From NCBI GenBank assembly GCA_007694125.1, contig RECH01000185.1, forward strand, positions 1 through 32,846: 32,846 bases of DNA. Direction: 5' to 3'. The stretch is from Leptolyngbya sp. DLM2.Bin15. Its GTDB lineage: Bacteria > Cyanobacteriota > Cyanobacteriia > RECH01. Below are positions 31,938 through 32,846 of the stretch, one piece after another; positions within the stretch are counted from its first letter, which is position 1, and every line of letters starts with the position of its first letter. Position numbers and translations under genes: made by a program. The notes below the pieces were generated by a model, which worked only from the letters and a program-made list of their open reading frames with translations, searched no databases and was not told the DNA's origin.

Positions 31938-32525
31938 ATGAATGTTCAATTTAACGCCTCCCAATCGGTCTGCTTGGCTGTTCCTGAGCAATCGGTGCCC
32001 ATCCAGCACTATCTCCGCCAACCCCAGCGCTTAATTCGGGCTTTGGTGGATCCCAAGCGCACAGAACAACTGAGTCCGGAAGTCTTTCGTCTCAAGATGC
32101 GATCGCTCAGTTTCATGATGATTAGCGTGCAGCCCACGGTGGATTTGCGACTGTGGGGCAGTTCAGATGGCACGATTCACCTGCGATCGGTGGGGTGTGA
32201 GATTCGCGGCAATGACTATATCAACCAGCGGTTTAGCCTGGATTTGCTGGGGAAGCTCCGTCCGCAGATCCAAGATGACAAAACCCACTTGGTGGGACAA
32301 GCGGATCTTTCCGTCGGTGTCGATCTACCGCCACCCCTTTGGCTAACGCCGCGTCCTATTTTGGAAGCGACCGGTAATGGACTGCTGCAGAGCGTTTTGC
32401 TGACCATCAAGCAGCGTTTGATGCATCAATTGCTGTCAGACTATGCGGTTTGGGCAACGGATCCAGAGCAGCATTCTCTGGCACCCAAGGGTATGGTGTT
32501 GGGCAATAGTCCTCTTAGTTCCTAG
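31938..32525 (+). CDS. DUF1997 family protein
   Basis: A 195-residue soluble protein of the DUF1997 family, found in cyanobacteria and plants, of unknown function. Visible features are IQHYLRQPQRLIRALVDP, EVFRLKMRSLSFMMISVQPTVDLRLW, a beta-rich middle (GTIHLRSVGCEIRG) and a helical end PRPILEATGNGLLQSVLLTIKQRLMHQLLSDYAVWA. The pattern recalls SRPBCC-like lipid or ligand pockets, but that is only an impression. The start at ATG 31938 is chosen over a TTG at 31920, since MNVQFNASQ reads more like a beginning; no clear ribosome site is seen for either. It stands alone, with 230 bases of featureless spacer before it. Confidence 0.82.
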   Translation: MNVQFNASQSVCLAVPEQSVPIQHYLRQPQRLIRALVDPKRTEQLSPEVFRLKMRSLSFMMISVQPTVDLRLWGSSDGTIHLRSVGCEIRGNDYINQRFSLDLLGKLRPQIQDDKTHLVGQADLSVGVDLPPPLWLTPRPILEATGNGLLQSVLLTIKQRLMHQLLSDYAVWATDPEQHSLAPKGMVLGNSPLSS

Positions 32526-32704
32526 CCTGATTGATCGACAAAACTTCTGTCATCCTGATTCTCACGTAGGCCGGGTTAGCGTCAGCGTCACCCAGCGAAC
32601 TCTAAGCTGATGCTGAGTTTCCCGCTGCTCGAACCAGCCTACAGAACAAGATTTGTCAGTCAACCAGGTGCTTAGCTGTTGATGATTGCCATCGACCGAC
32701 AGAA

Positions 32705-32733
32705 AATCCCCAGTTGCTCAGCCGCTGGGGATT
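32705..32733 (+). terminator. Terminator-like hairpin after the DUF1997 gene
   Basis: AATCCCCAG at 32705-32713 pairs with CTGGGGATT at 32725-32733 (9 bp, 11-base loop), followed by ATTGG. It is 180 bases beyond the stop and has a weak T tail, so it may instead belong to the repeat next to it. Confidence 0.55.
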
Positions 32734-32742
32734 ATTGGTATG

Positions 32743-32846
32743 GCTAGTACTCTGAGGCTGAGGAGGAAGTAACCCGCCTATTGACTAAAGCGGAAACCTT
32801 TGTGCGTCCTGGCATCTCTTTTCGTTCTTCTATCTTCGTTCTTCTA
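32743..32846. repeat. Dispersed ~100-bp repeat, copy B (runs to the edge)
   Basis: CTAGTACTCTGAGG, then GGAAGTAACCCGCCTATTG, CGGAAACC, TGTGCGTCCTGG, CTCTTTTCGTTCTTCTATCTT and TCGTTCTTCTA follow the order of copy A at 17293. The copies differ by scattered substitutions and a six-base insertion here (CTGAGG duplicated). The right end is cut by the window. Confidence 0.85.

Larger units (their letters stand above)
32526..32846. other. Right-end spacer
   Basis: No protein gene is supported in the last 321 bases. The region holds a terminator-like hairpin and the second copy of the ~100-bp repeat; what lies between the DUF1997 stop and the hairpin (about 180 bases) shows nothing recognisable. Confidence 0.5.

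Noticed and set aside
1-32846. CRISPR arrays, prophage, restriction or toxin-antitoxin systems
   Set aside because: No regularly spaced direct repeats, no phage structural genes and no recognisable defence proteins in any frame.

Overview
The window looks like a chromosomal segment of a cyanobacterium. The octamer GCGATCGC (the HIP1 palindrome over-represented in cyanobacteria) occurs dozens of times in genes and spacers. The gene set includes ycf34 and several families known mainly from cyanobacteria and plastids (DUF1517, DUF1997, a two-domain ThiE, a TrpC with the cyanobacterial N-terminal extension). A CowN homologue suggests, but does not prove, that the organism fixes nitrogen. The DNA is GC-rich and genes lie on both strands in short units, as in ordinary housekeeping chromosome. 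I see no prophage, CRISPR array, intact insertion sequence or defence island.

Layout. 1-4.6 kb: the N-terminal end of a secreted TPR protein (-), cowN (+), pgk (-), a universal stress protein (+), an S4 RNA-binding protein (-) and a RodZ-like membrane HTH protein (-). 4.9-7.4 kb: a thioredoxin (+), a possible 26-residue membrane miniprotein (+), a C39-type peptidase with two N-terminal repeats (-) and a 1-Cys peroxiredoxin (-). 7.8-12.2 kb: ubiD (+), ppx/gppA (-), a DUF4126 membrane protein (-) and tRNA-Arg(UCU) (-). 12.7-18.5 kb, all +: a conserved hypothetical, an eight-helix membrane protein, an HTH protein with a long Asp-rich tract, thiE, thiS and a DUF1517 protein. 18.6-22 kb: a CCA-type tRNA nucleotidyltransferase (-), then ycf34 plus a small PH-like membrane gene, followed by a partial tandem copy of that pair in which the ycf34 copy has lost its cysteine-rich start. 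22.1-24.6 kb (-): cbiT, an Orn/Lys/Arg decarboxylase and a small NfeD-like OB-fold protein. 25-29.1 kb: def (+), argS (-), mscS-like (-). 29.4-32.5 kb (+): trpC, a small conserved protein coupled to an EamA transporter, and a DUF1997 protein.

How the genes relate. Most are independent housekeeping functions: glycolysis/Calvin cycle (pgk), translation (argS, def, tRNA-Arg, the nucleotidyltransferase), cofactors (thiE-thiS, cbiT, ubiD), tryptophan (trpC), redox defence (thioredoxin, peroxiredoxin), polyphosphate/ppGpp (ppx) and osmotic protection (mscS). The tRNA-Arg gene does not encode its CCA end, which fits the need for the nucleotidyltransferase nearby.

The parts most worth a second look are the decayed ycf34 duplication, cowN, the Asp-rich HTH protein, the possible membrane miniprotein, and several families of dispersed non-coding repeats: a ~100-bp repeat at 17.3 kb and again at the right edge, a GC-rich palindromic family at 3.1-3.3 and 22.0 kb, a ~110-bp MITE-like element at 6.6 kb and a 57-bp hairpin element at 21.2 kb.
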